From positions 310,001 to 374,000 of the forward strand of contig NZ_JAERVL010000004.1 in assembly GCF_016745835.1 (NCBI RefSeq): a stretch of 64,000 nucleotides of DNA, read 5' to 3'. Position 1 is the first letter of the stretch; the number at the start of each line of letters is the position of its first letter. The translations under genes were made by a program, and so were the position numbers. Below the pieces are notes generated by a model that was not told the origin of the DNA, did not search any database, and was given only the letters and a program-made list of their open reading frames with translations. The stretch comes from Caldalkalibacillus salinus. Lineage in GTDB: Bacteria > Bacillota > Bacilli > Caldalkalibacillales > JCM-10596. Positions 18,860 through 28,245 of this stretch are shown piece by piece.

Positions 18860-18900
18860 CCGTTTTCTCCTCTTATGTATGTTCCTTAAAATAGTAACAA

Positions 18901-18968
18901 CCGTTCCGTTAAGAAGACGCTATGAAAGAGATCCACACCGTTTTGTTAAGAAGACGCTATGAAAGAGA
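18901..18968. repeat. 31-bp direct repeat, period 37
   Basis: CCGTTCCG/TTTTG-type copies at 18901-18931 and 18938-18968 share TTAAGAAGACGCTATGAAAGAGA exactly in their last 23 bases and differ at two positions. They sit upstream of the minus-strand 502-residue gene, where regulator sites could lie. Confidence 0.85.
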
Positions 18969-19015
18969 CGACAATGAACGGATTTATTTTACTCGTCATA
19001 GGGCCTGTCATGATA

Positions 19016-19435
19016 TTATTCTTCGCTGGGCCTGTCAGTGTCTGGGTTCTCATCAGGCGTGTTGATCATGTGCTGAGCTGTGAATGTCAGACGAGATAAC
19101 ATCTCATGCTTGATGTCTTCTTCAATACCTGCCCCTTCAATTGCTGCTGTCATACATCCCAACCACGCTTTTGCCCGAGTCGGTGTGATCGGAAAGGGCA
19201 TGTGTCGGGCACGTAACATCGGATGCCTTTGATATTTTTGGACGTATAAGGGTTCTCCACCAAAATACTGAGTAAGGAAGGCCAGTTGTTTTTCCTTCGT
19301 TTCTGTTAGATCATCGGGAAAGATAGGGGACAAGTCGGAGTGTTGGGCGACCCGGTTATAAAAATCGTCTACAATTTTCTCTAATACGGTATGTCCTCCG
19401 AAGCGTTCATATAGTGTCTGCTTATGTTCATCCAT
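19016..19435 (-). CDS. yjbI: truncated haemoglobin, group II (YjbI-like)
   Basis: 139 residues. The 2-on-2 globin pattern is present: YERFGG near the N terminus, B10-region DDFYNRV, and the proximal His in LRARHMPF (H78) followed by the invariant Trp of RAKAWLGCM. Group II members bind O2/NO. In B. subtilis yjbI lies beside the genes found on the other strand here (yjbL, relQ, nadF). ATG at 19435 has AAGGCGG upstream; a longer in-frame start exists but adds a basic non-globin segment. Confidence 0.9.
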   Translation of the reverse strand: MDEHKQTLYERFGGHTVLEKIVDDFYNRVAQHSDLSPIFPDDLTETKEKQLAFLTQYFGGEPLYVQKYQRHPMLRARHMPFPITPTRAKAWLGCMTAAIEGAGIEEDIKHEMLSRLTFTAQHMINTPDENPDTDRPSEE

Positions 19436-19616
19436 CGTCAAACCGCCTTTCGTAACCCCATGATACTTTCCCCTTTTCAGATGAAGGAGAAAAGAAGTAT
19501 AATGTCCCATGGAGTTGTTGTCATTTTTTTGGAGACCATCTCATGAAACAACGCCGTAAGGTCAAGAATGGGATTAAAGTCTTTTTTTTGCTACAATATT
19601 CTCGAGGAGGGTTACC

Positions 19617-20048
19617 ATGAGTCAACTACATTTTATCATAGACAAAATGGAAGATAAAAACGCATTTATGAAAGTATGCTATTTTGAAACGTCTGTTTAC
19701 GGGCAGCTTCAGTCCCCAGAGGAGTGGACGCCAACCAGTCGTGTTCTTGTAGATTCAGATCAGAAACACCTCATCTACGTCGTCGATACACCAAGTGGTT
19801 GGGAATACATACGTTTTCCCCTCAAATTGTGGAAACAGATTGATGAAGCACTAGCAAAGGATCAAGATATCGTTTTGGTTACATCATTGACGGACAATGG
19901 CGAGGCCCATCAATCTTTCTTGTTAAAAGATTTTAGACGTGAATGCTTAGAGCTTATAGAGAATATGAAAGATAACGCCAACTATGGAGAAGATATGGCA
20001 GATATCGTAGAGGATTACTTCGCAACAACCCTTGAAAACGTAAGATAG
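19617..20048 (+). CDS. yjbL: UPF0738-like protein (YjbL)
   Basis: 143 residues, acidic, soluble, with no membrane segment or catalytic motif I can name. Assigned to the YjbL/UPF0738 group mainly by position immediately before relQ and by general size (B. subtilis YjbL ~122 aa). Function unknown. GAGGAGG precedes the ATG; 10 bases separate it from relQ, so it is the first gene of the relQ-nadF-rluD operon. Confidence 0.6.
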   Translation: MSQLHFIIDKMEDKNAFMKVCYFETSVYGQLQSPEEWTPTSRVLVDSDQKHLIYVVDTPSGWEYIRFPLKLWKQIDEALAKDQDIVLVTSLTDNGEAHQSFLLKDFRRECLELIENMKDNANYGEDMADIVEDYFATTLENVR

Positions 20049-20058
20049 GAGGGACATA

Positions 20059-20706
20059 ATGACGGCGTCGCACTGGACAGAATCAGAATGGAGGGCCAAG
20101 CTTGCACCATTTCATCAGGCAGTTGAGGAACTAAAAATCAAGTTCAAAGGCATAAAACAAGAATATGATGAAATGGGCATACATTCCCCTATCGAGTTTG
20201 TCATGGGGAGAGTAAAGCCGGTCCGGAGCATTATTCAGAAGGCAGCAAGAAAAAACATCCCGGTAGAAGACAGCATCGATCGTATGAAAGATATTGCTGG
20301 TATACGCATCATGTGTCAGTTTGTGGATGACATCTACGCTGTGGTCCAGCTTATTAAACAGCGCAATGATTTGAATATACTCGGTGAGAAAGACTACGTA
20401 AGAGAACAAAAAGAAAGCGGATATCGTAGTTACCACTTTGTTATAGAGTACCCCATTCAAACCGTATCAGGGCCAAAAAATATCTTAGTCGAAATTCAGA
20501 TTAGAACACTGAGCATGAACTTTTGGGCGACCATTGAACACTCTCTAAACTATAAGTATGGCGGCGAGATTCCAACGCCCATTCAGAAACGTTTGCAGCG
20601 TTCGGCAGAGGCTGCTTTTCTACTGGATGAAGAAATGTCTAAGATTAAGGACGAAATCCAGGAAGCCCAGAAAGTCTTTGCCAAGCGTAGTGAGAAAAAC
20701 AAATAA
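20059..20706 (+). CDS. relQ: small alarmone synthetase RelQ (SasB/YjbM)
   Basis: 215 residues, a single RelA/SpoT-type synthetase domain without hydrolase or ACT domains, matching small alarmone synthetases (~210 aa). Motifs: DIAGIRIMCQFVDDIY, KESGYRSYHFVIEYP with the catalytic-loop GYRSYH, and VEIQIRTLSMNFWATIEH. It makes pppGpp/ppGpp from ATP and GTP/GDP during envelope or alkaline stress. Operon with yjbL and nadF, as in B. subtilis. Confidence 0.95.
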   Translation: MTASHWTESEWRAKLAPFHQAVEELKIKFKGIKQEYDEMGIHSPIEFVMGRVKPVRSIIQKAARKNIPVEDSIDRMKDIAGIRIMCQFVDDIYAVVQLIKQRNDLNILGEKDYVREQKESGYRSYHFVIEYPIQTVSGPKNILVEIQIRTLSMNFWATIEHSLNYKYGGEIPTPIQKRLQRSAEAAFLLDEEMSKIKDEIQEAQKVFAKRSEKNK

Positions 20707-20725
20707 AATTTGCGGGTGAAAACGA

Positions 20726-21520
20726 ATGAAATTTTTTGTACTTTCGCGTGGGGACCAAACTTCAGATCAATTATCGGCACTCATGAAGCAGAAACTGCTT
20801 AATCATGACTTCATTTATGAGGCTGATACACCCGATATTGTCATTACAGTCGGAGGGGATGGGACGCTGCTTAACGCCTTTCATCAGTACGTTCATCGAC
20901 TGAACGAGACGGCTTTCGTTGGTGTGCATACAGGCCATTTAGGTTTTTATGCCGATTGGCGACCACAAGAGGTGGAGCGACTCGTGTACTATATCACTAG
21001 CCAAGAACTCGAGACGGTTGACTATCCACTTCTGGAAGTGACCATTGAGCATAAAACACAGGATACTCAACGTTATTTGTCATTGAATGAATGTACTGTG
21101 AAAACGGTAGAAGGGTCACTTGTGGTCGATGTTGAGATTAATGACGAACACTTTGAGACCTTTCGTGGAGACGGTTTGTGTGTGGCGACACCGTCAGGGA
21201 GTACCGCTTATAATAAAAGTCTCGGTGGGGCCCTATTACATCCATCCCTGCCTGCCATTCAAATGACGGAGATGGCGTCTATTAATAATCGCGTGTATAG
21301 AACGATTGGTTCCCCGCTTGTTTTCCCTGCACATCATACGTGTAAGCTATCGCCTGTCAATGATCGCAGCTATCAGATTTCAATCGACCATCTTACTTTT
21401 ATGGACAATGAAGTGAAAGAGATTTTATTCAAAGTGGCACGAGAAAAAGTGCGCTTTGCACGGTATCAGCGTTTTCCGTTCTGGAAAAGGGTGAAGGAGT
21501 CGTTCATCGATGAAACCTAA
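20726..21520 (+). CDS. nadF: NAD kinase
   Basis: 264 residues. ATP-NAD kinase making NADP. The GGDG motif ([13 protein letters not shown]) and NECTVKT plus the [21 protein letters not shown] segment are diagnostic. Length fits the B. subtilis PpnKA/NadF type. It lies 19 bases after relQ, and its 3' end overlaps the pseudouridine-synthase start by 11 bases. Confidence 0.95.
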   Translation: MKFFVLSRGDQTSDQLSALMKQKLLNHDFIYEADTPDIVITVGGDGTLLNAFHQYVHRLNETAFVGVHTGHLGFYADWRPQEVERLVYYITSQELETVDYPLLEVTIEHKTQDTQRYLSLNECTVKTVEGSLVVDVEINDEHFETFRGDGLCVATPSGSTAYNKSLGGALLHPSLPAIQMTEMASINNRVYRTIGSPLVFPAHHTCKLSPVNDRSYQISIDHLTFMDNEVKEILFKVAREKVRFARYQRFPFWKRVKESFIDET

Positions 21521-22403
21521 AGCACATCAACTCACCTTTCAAGTGAATAAAGGGGAGGAGGGACTCTTAAGGGAGTTCCTTTTACATTTTCAACAGATTT
21601 CTCGGCGTTCCTTAAGCCAAATCAAGCACGCGGGTAAGTTAGAAGTGAATGGAGAAGAAGTCACTGTACGAGCGCCAGTAAAAGAAGGGGACACCGTGGT
21701 GGTGACTTATCCTATAGAAGAAGAAAGCACGTACCTCACACCCGAAAATATCCCGCTTGATATTATCTATGAGGATGATTTTGTCCTGCTCATTAACAAA
21801 CCGCCAGGGCTTTGTGTGCACCCAACGTATAATCAGAGCAGTGGTACGCTGGCTAACGCGGTTATGTATCACTGGAAAAAGAAAGGGTGGCAACGTACGT
21901 TTCATGCCGTCAATCGATTAGATAGAGATACGTCAGGTATTGTCCTCATCGCTCAGAACCGTTACAGCCATCAACAGCTCTCACAACAGCAGAAAGACAA
22001 AACGTTAGTTCGGCGCTATGATGCCTTTGTTCACGGTTGCCTTAATCAAGAGACGGGTGTGATTGAAGCGCCTATTGCAAGGGCAAAAGATTCCTTAATA
22101 GAAAGAGAGGTCAATGCAGAAGGACAATATGCGAGAACAGAATATGAGGTACGACAGTACAATGAAGCGGCGGGCTATACGTGGGTCAAGGTACAATTAA
22201 AAACTGGACGTACCCATCAAATACGGGTGCATTTTGCATATATAGGCCATCCCTTATTAGGTGATGACTTGTACGGAGGAACTCAATCACTTATAGGTAG
22301 ACAAGCGTTACACGCTTACTACACGTCCTTTCAGCACCCTCACACTGGAGAACACATGGCTTTTGAGGCTCCCTTACCCCATGACCTAGGTCGACTCGTC
22401 TAA
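21510..22403 (+). CDS. yjbO: RluA-family pseudouridine synthase (YjbO)
   Basis: 297 residues. An N-terminal S4-like domain ([21 protein letters not shown]) is followed by the RluA catalytic motif [15 protein letters not shown] with catalytic Asp in RLDRDTSG, and [12 protein letters not shown] near the C terminus. It isomerises uridines in 23S rRNA or tRNA; the target is not predictable. Its last 18 bases overlap the 3' end of the convergent prpE gene. Confidence 0.92.
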   Translation: MKPKAHQLTFQVNKGEEGLLREFLLHFQQISRRSLSQIKHAGKLEVNGEEVTVRAPVKEGDTVVVTYPIEEESTYLTPENIPLDIIYEDDFVLLINKPPGLCVHPTYNQSSGTLANAVMYHWKKKGWQRTFHAVNRLDRDTSGIVLIAQNRYSHQQLSQQQKDKTLVRRYDAFVHGCLNQETGVIEAPIARAKDSLIEREVNAEGQYARTEYEVRQYNEAAGYTWVKVQLKTGRTHQIRVHFAYIGHPLLGDDLYGGTQSLIGRQALHAYYTSFQHPHTGEHMAFEAPLPHDLGRLV

Positions 22404-23126
22404 GCGAAACTTTTCAGCAATATAAGGCATGGATGAGGGTACCTGCTCGATAGTCAATTCAGGGTAACTGAGTGCGGACAGCTTTCCCCCAAATACACAT
22501 CCCGTATCGATATTCACGGTACGATTGACGAAACGTGGTTGCTTGACAGGTGTATGACCATAGACAATCCATGCTTCCCCCGTATACACTTGTGCCCAAT
22601 CCCTTCGGATGGGGAAGCCATCCTGATCCTTTTCCCCCGTTATGTCGCCATAGAGACAGAACGTTTTTACTTTTTTATGCGATTGCCCAATATATTTTTC
22701 TCGAATACCGGCATGACTAACGACAAGCCTCCCGTTATCTAGGATAAGGTGGTAAGGCGCCTTTTCAACGAGGGCGATGAAGGCTTTCTTGATCTCATCC
22801 TTCGTATGGGCTGATACCTTGCTGAGCTCTGCTACGGTTGTTTCCAATCCGTGAGTAACTTGGACATTGCGACCTAGAAATAAGCGGTATAGCTTATCAC
22901 AGTGATTGCCTGGTACGTATAAAGCGAGTTTTTTCGCTACTAAACGCGTGACAAGCTTGAGTGTATAGAGCGATTTAGGGCCGCGATCCGTAAGATCACC
23001 TACAAAAACGAGTATCCGCCCTTCAGGATGGCGGTAGTCACCGTTATCCTCCTCATAGCCTAACCGCTCTAGTAATTGTAATAATTCATCATAACAGCCG
23101 TGAATATCCCCTATGATATCGTACAT
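22386..23126 (-). CDS. prpE: PrpE bis(5'-nucleosyl)-tetraphosphatase / protein phosphatase
   Basis: 246 residues, calcineurin-like fold: [30 protein letters not shown] and [10 protein letters not shown] give the metal and phosphate ligands. B. subtilis PrpE cleaves Ap4A asymmetrically and has been linked to spore germination. Same synteny (after rluD-like yjbO), but on the opposite strand in tail-to-tail overlap. GGAGGG precedes its start, 18 bases after rodA, suggesting a rodA-prpE operon. Confidence 0.93.
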   Translation of the reverse strand: MYDIIGDIHGCYDELLQLLERLGYEEDNGDYRHPEGRILVFVGDLTDRGPKSLYTLKLVTRLVAKKLALYVPGNHCDKLYRLFLGRNVQVTHGLETTVAELSKVSAHTKDEIKKAFIALVEKAPYHLILDNGRLVVSHAGIREKYIGQSHKKVKTFCLYGDITGEKDQDGFPIRRDWAQVYTGEAWIVYGHTPVKQPRFVNRTVNIDTGCVFGGKLSALSYPELTIEQVPSSMPYIAEKFRLDEST

Positions 23127-23144
23127 AACACCCTCCTACGTCGT

Positions 23145-24302
23145 TTAATCAAACATATAAATTTTCGTACGCATGGCCACGTTGAGCACAATACCTAAGG
23201 CAATCATGTTCGTTAATAAGGCACTGCCACCGTAACTGATAAACGGTAACGCTAAGCCAGTAATGGGCATGATACCAATACTCATGCCGATGTTTTGGAA
23301 AACCTGAAAGACAGTCATACCGATGCATCCAGCAACGAGATAGGAGCCAAACGTATCATTACAGCTCAGAGAAATCTGTACCATGCGATAGATCATGAGG
23401 AAGAACACAGATAGTAGGACACTTGCCCCAATAAAACCAAATTCCTCACCGATGACCGCGAATATGAAATCCGTGTGATTCTCCGGTATACGGGACCACT
23501 GTGGTGTAACAAAGACACTTTCATCTAGCGTTTTACCGATTAATTGACCAGAACCGATCGAATTAAGGGACTGAAGGAGCTGGTAACTCATATCAGAAGC
23601 ATACAGCTCAGGGTTTAACCATCCGTGTATACGCTCTAACTGGTGACCTTGAATGATCTTACTAAACCAATCGTAGTTAACGAAATATAAAAAGACAATG
23701 CCTGCAATGATAGATACAGCCAGCAACATCAGCGTGATTAATATGCGCCAAGCAATGCCTGCAACCAATAACATCACCGCAACGATACCAACGATGACGA
23801 GAGATGTTCCTAAATCGGGTTGTTTCAGGATGAATGCAAAGGGGATGATAGACAATACCCCGACACGTAAGACTTGATTCATATCTCCTCTTATACTTTT
23901 TTCATGTTGCTCTTGGTATTTTGCCAGGAGATAAGCAATGATAATAATGATAAAAATCTTAACAAACTCTGACGGTTGAATGTTTGTAAAACCGACGTCA
24001 ATCCATCTTTGAGCCCCTTTTTTATCTACTCCTAAAGGGGACATGACTAGAATTAATAAAAATAGACCGAATCCGTAGAGCGGATAAGCTAAATCTTTAA
24101 GGCGTCTATAATCAACAAAGAGTGAAGCAAACACAATACCATAACCGATCCCGTACCACATCATTTGACGATAGACGTAAGTTAAACCACTGCCAGCGCT
24201 CGTTGCCTGATAAACGGCGACGAGACTAAAACCGGCAAGTATAACTGATAAAAATAATAATCCAATATCTAACTGATGATACAATGGTTTTTCATTTTCC
24301 AT
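23145..24302 (-). CDS. rodA: RodA/FtsW/SpoVE family glycosyltransferase
   Basis: 385 residues with about ten membrane helices. SEDS-family motifs: KKGAQRWIDVGFTNIQPSEFVKI, the LKQPDLGTSLVI loop, IPENHTDFIFAVIGEEFGF and the terminal PFISYGGSALLTNMIALG. These enzymes polymerise lipid II with a partner class b PBP. The VDKKGAQRWI form and length favour a RodA-like protein, but FtsW/SpoVE cannot be fully excluded. ATG at 24302 has AAGGTCAGGAT upstream. Confidence 0.87.
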   Translation of the reverse strand: MENEKPLYHQLDIGLLFLSVILAGFSLVAVYQATSAGSGLTYVYRQMMWYGIGYGIVFASLFVDYRRLKDLAYPLYGFGLFLLILVMSPLGVDKKGAQRWIDVGFTNIQPSEFVKIFIIIIIAYLLAKYQEQHEKSIRGDMNQVLRVGVLSIIPFAFILKQPDLGTSLVIVGIVAVMLLVAGIAWRILITLMLLAVSIIAGIVFLYFVNYDWFSKIIQGHQLERIHGWLNPELYASDMSYQLLQSLNSIGSGQLIGKTLDESVFVTPQWSRIPENHTDFIFAVIGEEFGFIGASVLLSVFFLMIYRMVQISLSCNDTFGSYLVAGCIGMTVFQVFQNIGMSIGIMPITGLALPFISYGGSALLTNMIALGIVLNVAMRTKIYMFD

Positions 24303-24661
24303 ATCATATCCTGACCTTTTTGTGAGAGTTTTATATTCAACATGTGTGTATGACAACGACAATGTGCGTTTTTACAATTATATATAAACATGAGTGAAAC
24401 TTGTTTGACAGTTCCTTAACAATTTAACATATATTGTGTTTTTATTGTTAAAAAAGCATGGAAAATCATCAAGGTGGTAACAGTTCATTTTGATGTATAA
24501 GAGTCAAAATGACGTTTAAATAATGAACCGTCTAATAAGAATGATAATATAAATGTAGCGCTAAGGCTAGCGACTTTATATAAAATAAGATATAATGGAA
24601 ATCAAAAGATTTTTATGACCTGATACTAAGAGTTTGTATTAGAGATGAAGGAGGTTCATAT
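24303..24661. other. 359-bp divergent region between rodA and fabI
   Basis: Contains no gene. It holds a 9-bp inverted repeat TCATTTTGA (24485-24493) / TCAAAATGA (24504-24512), a TATAAT at 24591-24596 pointing to fabI, and a FapR-like site at 24613. GTTCATT at 24483 also pairs with AATGAAC at 24532, so alternative folds are possible. Confidence 0.6.
24613..24629. promoter_or_regulatory. FapR-like operator upstream of fabI
   Basis: TTATGACCTGATACTAA matches the FapR inverted repeat TTAGTA-N5-TACTAA (recalled) at all but two bases. It lies 16 bases after a TATAAT, where a repressor would block transcription. FapR senses malonyl-CoA and controls fab genes, including fabI. Confidence 0.65.
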
Positions 24662-25438
24662 ATGAATCAACTATTAGAAGGAAAAACATACGTCGTCATG
24701 GGCGTGGCGAACAAGCGTAGTATCGCCTGGGCGATTGCACAAGCGTTACATCGATCTGGTGCACGATTAATTTTTACATATCAAGGAGAAAGACTAGAAA
24801 AAAACGTGAGAGACCTTGCCAGTACACTTGAGCGTGACGATTCGTTACTTTTCCCTTGTGACGTGACGAAGGATGAGGATATCCAAGACACGTTTAAACA
24901 GATCAAAGAGTCTGTTGGTGTCATTCATGGGCTGGCACATTGTATCGCCTTTGCAAAGACGGAAGAACTCGAAGGGGATTTCGTCGATACGTCTAGAGAA
25001 GGCTATCATCTCGCACAAGATATCAGCTCTTACTCTCTAGTAGCCGTTTCCCAAGCTGCTCGTGAAGTCATGTCTGAAGGCGGTAGTATCGTGACCTTGA
25101 CTTACCTTGGAGGCGAGCGAGTGGTACCGAATTACAACGTCATGGGCGTGGCCAAAGCGGCACTTGATGCCAGCGTGAGATACCTTGCACATGATCTAGG
25201 TAAAGATAACATCCGTGTTAACGCCATATCAGCAGGGCCAATCCGTACTTTAGCGGCTAAAGGAATTAAAGACTTTAACAGTATCCTAAAGACCATAGAA
25301 GAACGCGCACCGTTACGCCGTACGATCACGCAAGAAGAAGTTGGTAAGTCTGCTTTATATCTATTTAGTGATCTGTCTAGTGCCGTAACGGGTGAAATCC
25401 TACACGTAGACGCAGGGTACAACATCCTTGGCAGCTAA
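24662..25438 (+). CDS. fabI: enoyl-[acyl-carrier-protein] reductase FabI
   Basis: 258 residues, SDR fold. MGVANKRSIAWAIAQAL is the FabI-type NADH-binding start, TLTYLGGERVVPNYNVMGVAKAAL carries the Tyr-x6-Lys catalytic pair, and SAGPIRTLAAKGI the substrate loop. It reduces trans-2-enoyl-ACP in the last step of fatty-acid elongation. GAAGGAGG precedes ATG. A FapR-like operator in the leader fits known control. Confidence 0.96.
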   Translation: MNQLLEGKTYVVMGVANKRSIAWAIAQALHRSGARLIFTYQGERLEKNVRDLASTLERDDSLLFPCDVTKDEDIQDTFKQIKESVGVIHGLAHCIAFAKTEELEGDFVDTSREGYHLAQDISSYSLVAVSQAAREVMSEGGSIVTLTYLGGERVVPNYNVMGVAKAALDASVRYLAHDLGKDNIRVNAISAGPIRTLAAKGIKDFNSILKTIEERAPLRRTITQEEVGKSALYLFSDLSSAVTGEILHVDAGYNILGS

Positions 25439-25569
25439 TGATTGCGACTGATTACGACACGTTAACTCAAAAGTAGTCAAATATTAGCGTCCAAAAGACG
25501 AACATCTTTGCCATATAGAGGGAATATACTAAAAGTAAGCATCACATCTGTTTTTCAGGAGGTGTGGAT

Positions 25570-25782
25570 ATGGGATATGTTCCACCCATTGCCCCAGACC
25601 AGCGGTTGCTTACTCAACGGTATAGGCCCTCTTTTTTTTATGGCGTAAAAAGAGTTGAGGCGCCTGTCTATAAAAATATAAAAAATAGGTACGATACGCT
25701 CCCTATCAATCACCTCTACCGTTCGAAAAAGGCAAGTGAAAAGGATTTTGGTAGAGGATTAACCTTTGATGTCTATGCCTAA
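25570..25782 (+). CDS. small basic Tyr-rich protein, unknown
   Basis: 70 residues, no membrane helix, basic with many Tyr and Pro (YVPPIAPDQ, RYRPSFFYG, PVYKN). ATG at 25570 lies 7 bases after AGGAGG, a good start. In B. subtilis spore coat genes follow fabI, so a spore-associated protein is possible, but I recognise no homology. Confidence 0.55.
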   Translation: MGYVPPIAPDQRLLTQRYRPSFFYGVKRVEAPVYKNIKNRYDTLPINHLYRSKKASEKDFGRGLTFDVYA

Positions 25783-25883
25783 CTCATGTATCATTAGATA
25801 TTGGTAGAAGTAAATCTATAGAAATAAAACTATGGGTCTGATTTTAAAATACGTATTGATTGTCAAGGGAGCAAAATAGAGAT

Positions 25884-26864
25884 ATGCAACTAAAAAGCCG
25901 CTCAAGCGTTTATTCTAAATATAACAAGAAAAAAAAGAAGACATTCACATGGAAACGGTTCCTCTTCGCTGTTTTAACATTTACACTCATTTATCTCGCT
26001 CTATTTCTCATCGTGGTACCTGAACGTGCGTATAAGCCTGTGCTTAATCAGGATGACCGTCCGCTCATTATCTCTTATAGGGGTGGTGGGTCACCATTAG
26101 CACCTGAAAATACACTAGTGGCTTTTGAAAGGTCTAAAAATTTGGGTGTGGACATGATACATTTCAACGTCAGAATGAGCAAAGATGGCCATCTGGTCGT
26201 CATTCATAATGAAACGGTTGACGAAACCACAGATGGAGAAGGGAAAGTCGCTAATCTAACTTTAGAAGAGCTGCAAAGTTTGGATGCGGCATACAGATTT
26301 AAAGATATCAGGGGAAACTATATCTACCGTAATCAGGGCATCGTCATCCCCACAGTAGAACAAGTGTTTAAAGAATTTAGCGACATGCGTATGATCATAG
26401 AAATTCAGGACATTGAGTCCGAAGATGAAGACGAGTCGCCGACGATGGTGGAAGAAAAATTAGTTGAGCTCATAGACCGTTATAACATGCATAACAAGGT
26501 TGTACTATACTCTGCGTCAAACGGGGTGATGGAAAGTTTACGATCCATAGCAGGGGATCAGGTTGCTTATGGCGCTTCGACCCAGGAAGTGACCCGATTT
26601 GCCACCTTGCACAAATTATTCCTGAACAGAGTATACCGGCCCCAGAGTGATGTACTTATCATTCCGCAAAACTACAGTATCTTTAACCTGACTGAGCAAC
26701 GTCTCATTGACGGCGCGCATACACTTAATATGAGTGTATTTTACACGGATGTTAATCAGGAGCGAGAACTGAGCACACTAATAGATAAAGGGGCCAATGG
26801 AATCATGACGGATCGCCCCGATATGATGAAAAGAGTTCTTAGTGAGATGGGGTATTTAGAATGA
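25884..26864 (+). CDS. membrane-anchored GDPD-like protein, probably catalytically degenerate
   Basis: 326 residues. A Lys-rich N terminus and one membrane helix (FLFAVLTFTLIYLALFLIVV) anchor an extracellular TIM barrel of the glycerophosphodiester phosphodiesterase family (RGGGSPLAPENTLVAFERS, SKDGHLVVIHNET). Key residues differ: the first catalytic His of HRG is Tyr (SYRGG), and the E-x-D metal pair is H-x-N (IHFNVR). The second His (VVIHN) and an IEIQD Glu remain. It may bind rather than cleave. ATG at 25884 follows AAGGGAG at some distance. The next gene overlaps by 4 bases. Confidence 0.8.
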   Translation: MQLKSRSSVYSKYNKKKKKTFTWKRFLFAVLTFTLIYLALFLIVVPERAYKPVLNQDDRPLIISYRGGGSPLAPENTLVAFERSKNLGVDMIHFNVRMSKDGHLVVIHNETVDETTDGEGKVANLTLEELQSLDAAYRFKDIRGNYIYRNQGIVIPTVEQVFKEFSDMRMIIEIQDIESEDEDESPTMVEEKLVELIDRYNMHNKVVLYSASNGVMESLRSIAGDQVAYGASTQEVTRFATLHKLFLNRVYRPQSDVLIIPQNYSIFNLTEQRLIDGAHTLNMSVFYTDVNQERELSTLIDKGANGIMTDRPDMMKRVLSEMGYLE

Positions 26865-27700
26865 ACAGAGTGGATTTGCATACACATACAACGGCTTCAG
26901 ACGGAACTAATCAACCTCAGGAAAACGTACGTTTAGCCAAAGAGAAGGGACTGCAAGCCATCGCTATTACGGACCATGATACGGTCAACGGGATCAAGGA
27001 AGCGATGCAAGCGGGCTCAGATTTTGGTGTTGAAGTCATTCCTGGTATAGAGATCAGCACATTGTCCAAAGGGCAAGACATCCACGTCTTAGGTTATTTC
27101 GTCGATTACCAATCTACTGCCTTTGTAGAAGAGGTAGAAGAGCTACGGGATGTCAGGCGTAAAAGGAATCGTATGATGATCACGCGTATGCAAGAATTAG
27201 GCATCGCTATCACTATGGATGAGGTCGCGCAGAAGCAAACAAAACAGGGAGGCAACATTGGTCGCCCACATATGGCTGAGGTGTTGATGGAAAAAGGTGT
27301 GGTTTCTTCAATGGAGGAAGCGTTTGAAACCTATCTAGGTAAGGAAGGCAAGGCGTATATCAACCCACCTCGTATTTCTCCAGAAGAAGGTGTGAAGCTG
27401 ATTCTGTGTTATGGTGGGGTCCCTGTGCTTGCTCACCCCGGGTTATACGATCAGGATGAGCTCATAGATGATCTCGTTAAAGTCGGTCTGAAAGGGATTG
27501 AAGTAAACCATCCCGATCACTCAGAAGCGGAGGTCAAGAAATACCATAAGATGGCCCAGGAACGTCAGCTATTAGTCACCGGTGGGTCAGACTATCATGG
27601 CGTACGTCATGGTGAAGTATTCCATGGAGATTTGGGTTCACAGCCAGTTACAGAGGAGCATTTGTCTGAGCTTAAGAAGGTCCATGAGCAAATCAATTAA
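26861..27700 (+). CDS. PHP-domain phosphoesterase (YciV/TrpH type)
   Basis: 279 residues. The PHP metal motifs are clear: DLHTHTTASDGTN at the N terminus, AITDHDTVNG, PGIEIST, VLAHPGLY and TGGSDYHG. The group includes 5'-3' RNA/ssDNA exonuclease RNase AM and nucleotide phosphatases. It overlaps the GDPD-like gene by ATGA, so both are translated together, which may hint at phosphodiester metabolism. Confidence 0.9.
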   Translation: MNRVDLHTHTTASDGTNQPQENVRLAKEKGLQAIAITDHDTVNGIKEAMQAGSDFGVEVIPGIEISTLSKGQDIHVLGYFVDYQSTAFVEEVEELRDVRRKRNRMMITRMQELGIAITMDEVAQKQTKQGGNIGRPHMAEVLMEKGVVSSMEEAFETYLGKEGKAYINPPRISPEEGVKLILCYGGVPVLAHPGLYDQDELIDDLVKVGLKGIEVNHPDHSEAEVKKYHKMAQERQLLVTGGSDYHGVRHGEVFHGDLGSQPVTEEHLSELKKVHEQIN

Positions 27701-27716
27701 ATGAACGCCATCAGAC

Positions 27717-27760
27717 AAAAAAAGAGTTGCAGGATAACGGGATCCTACAACTCTTTTTTC
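27717..27760. terminator. bidirectional terminator
   Basis: AGAGTTGcAGGAT / ATCCTaCAACTCT with A runs on the left and T runs on the right. It contains the stop codon of the convergent yjcF. Confidence 0.85.
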
Positions 27761-28188
27761 ATTTTGACATGCTCGATACCCGCTTCCTCAAAGGGCTCAG
27801 ATACTGTCTCGTAGCCCAATCTGAGATAAAAGTCTTCTGCATGGGCTTGGGCGTGAAGTATAAGCTCCGTTAACCCTTTTTTCTGGGCCACTTCCTCAAT
27901 TTTTTTCATGATTTGAAAGCCTAACCCCTCGCCGCGAAGACGTTTCATAACACTGACGCGTTCAACCTTTCCAGCAGTATTAGAGATAGGGCGGAGTCGA
28001 CCTGCGCCGACAGGTTGATGTGTTTGGTCGTACGCCACAACATGCTCGCTGTTATCTTCATGTTCATCTACCTCTAGCTCTGCTGGAACTTGTTGTTCTT
28101 GTACAAACACTTCATGCCGTACGTGGAAAGCATCTTGCTGCTGTTGGTCCGTTTGAACATGTTTCACATCGAATGTGTCATTGCCCAT
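27745..28188 (-). CDS. yjcF: GNAT acetyltransferase YjcF
   Basis: 147 residues. N-terminal RHEVFVQEQQVPAELEVDEHED is characteristic of the ElaA/YjcF group; VERVSVMKRLRGEGLGFQIM carries the acetyl-CoA loop (R-x-x-G-x-G), and FYLRLGYE closes the fold. Substrate unknown. In the order yjcH-yjcG-yjcF on the minus strand, as in B. subtilis. Confidence 0.92.
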   Translation of the reverse strand: MGNDTFDVKHVQTDQQQQDAFHVRHEVFVQEQQVPAELEVDEHEDNSEHVVAYDQTHQPVGAGRLRPISNTAGKVERVSVMKRLRGEGLGFQIMKKIEEVAQKKGLTELILHAQAHAEDFYLRLGYETVSEPFEEAGIEHVKMKKEL

Positions 28189-28245
28189 GTTGTATCCCTC
28201 ACTTAATTGTTGTACTTTATTGGCTATACAAACGTTTCTTTATGT

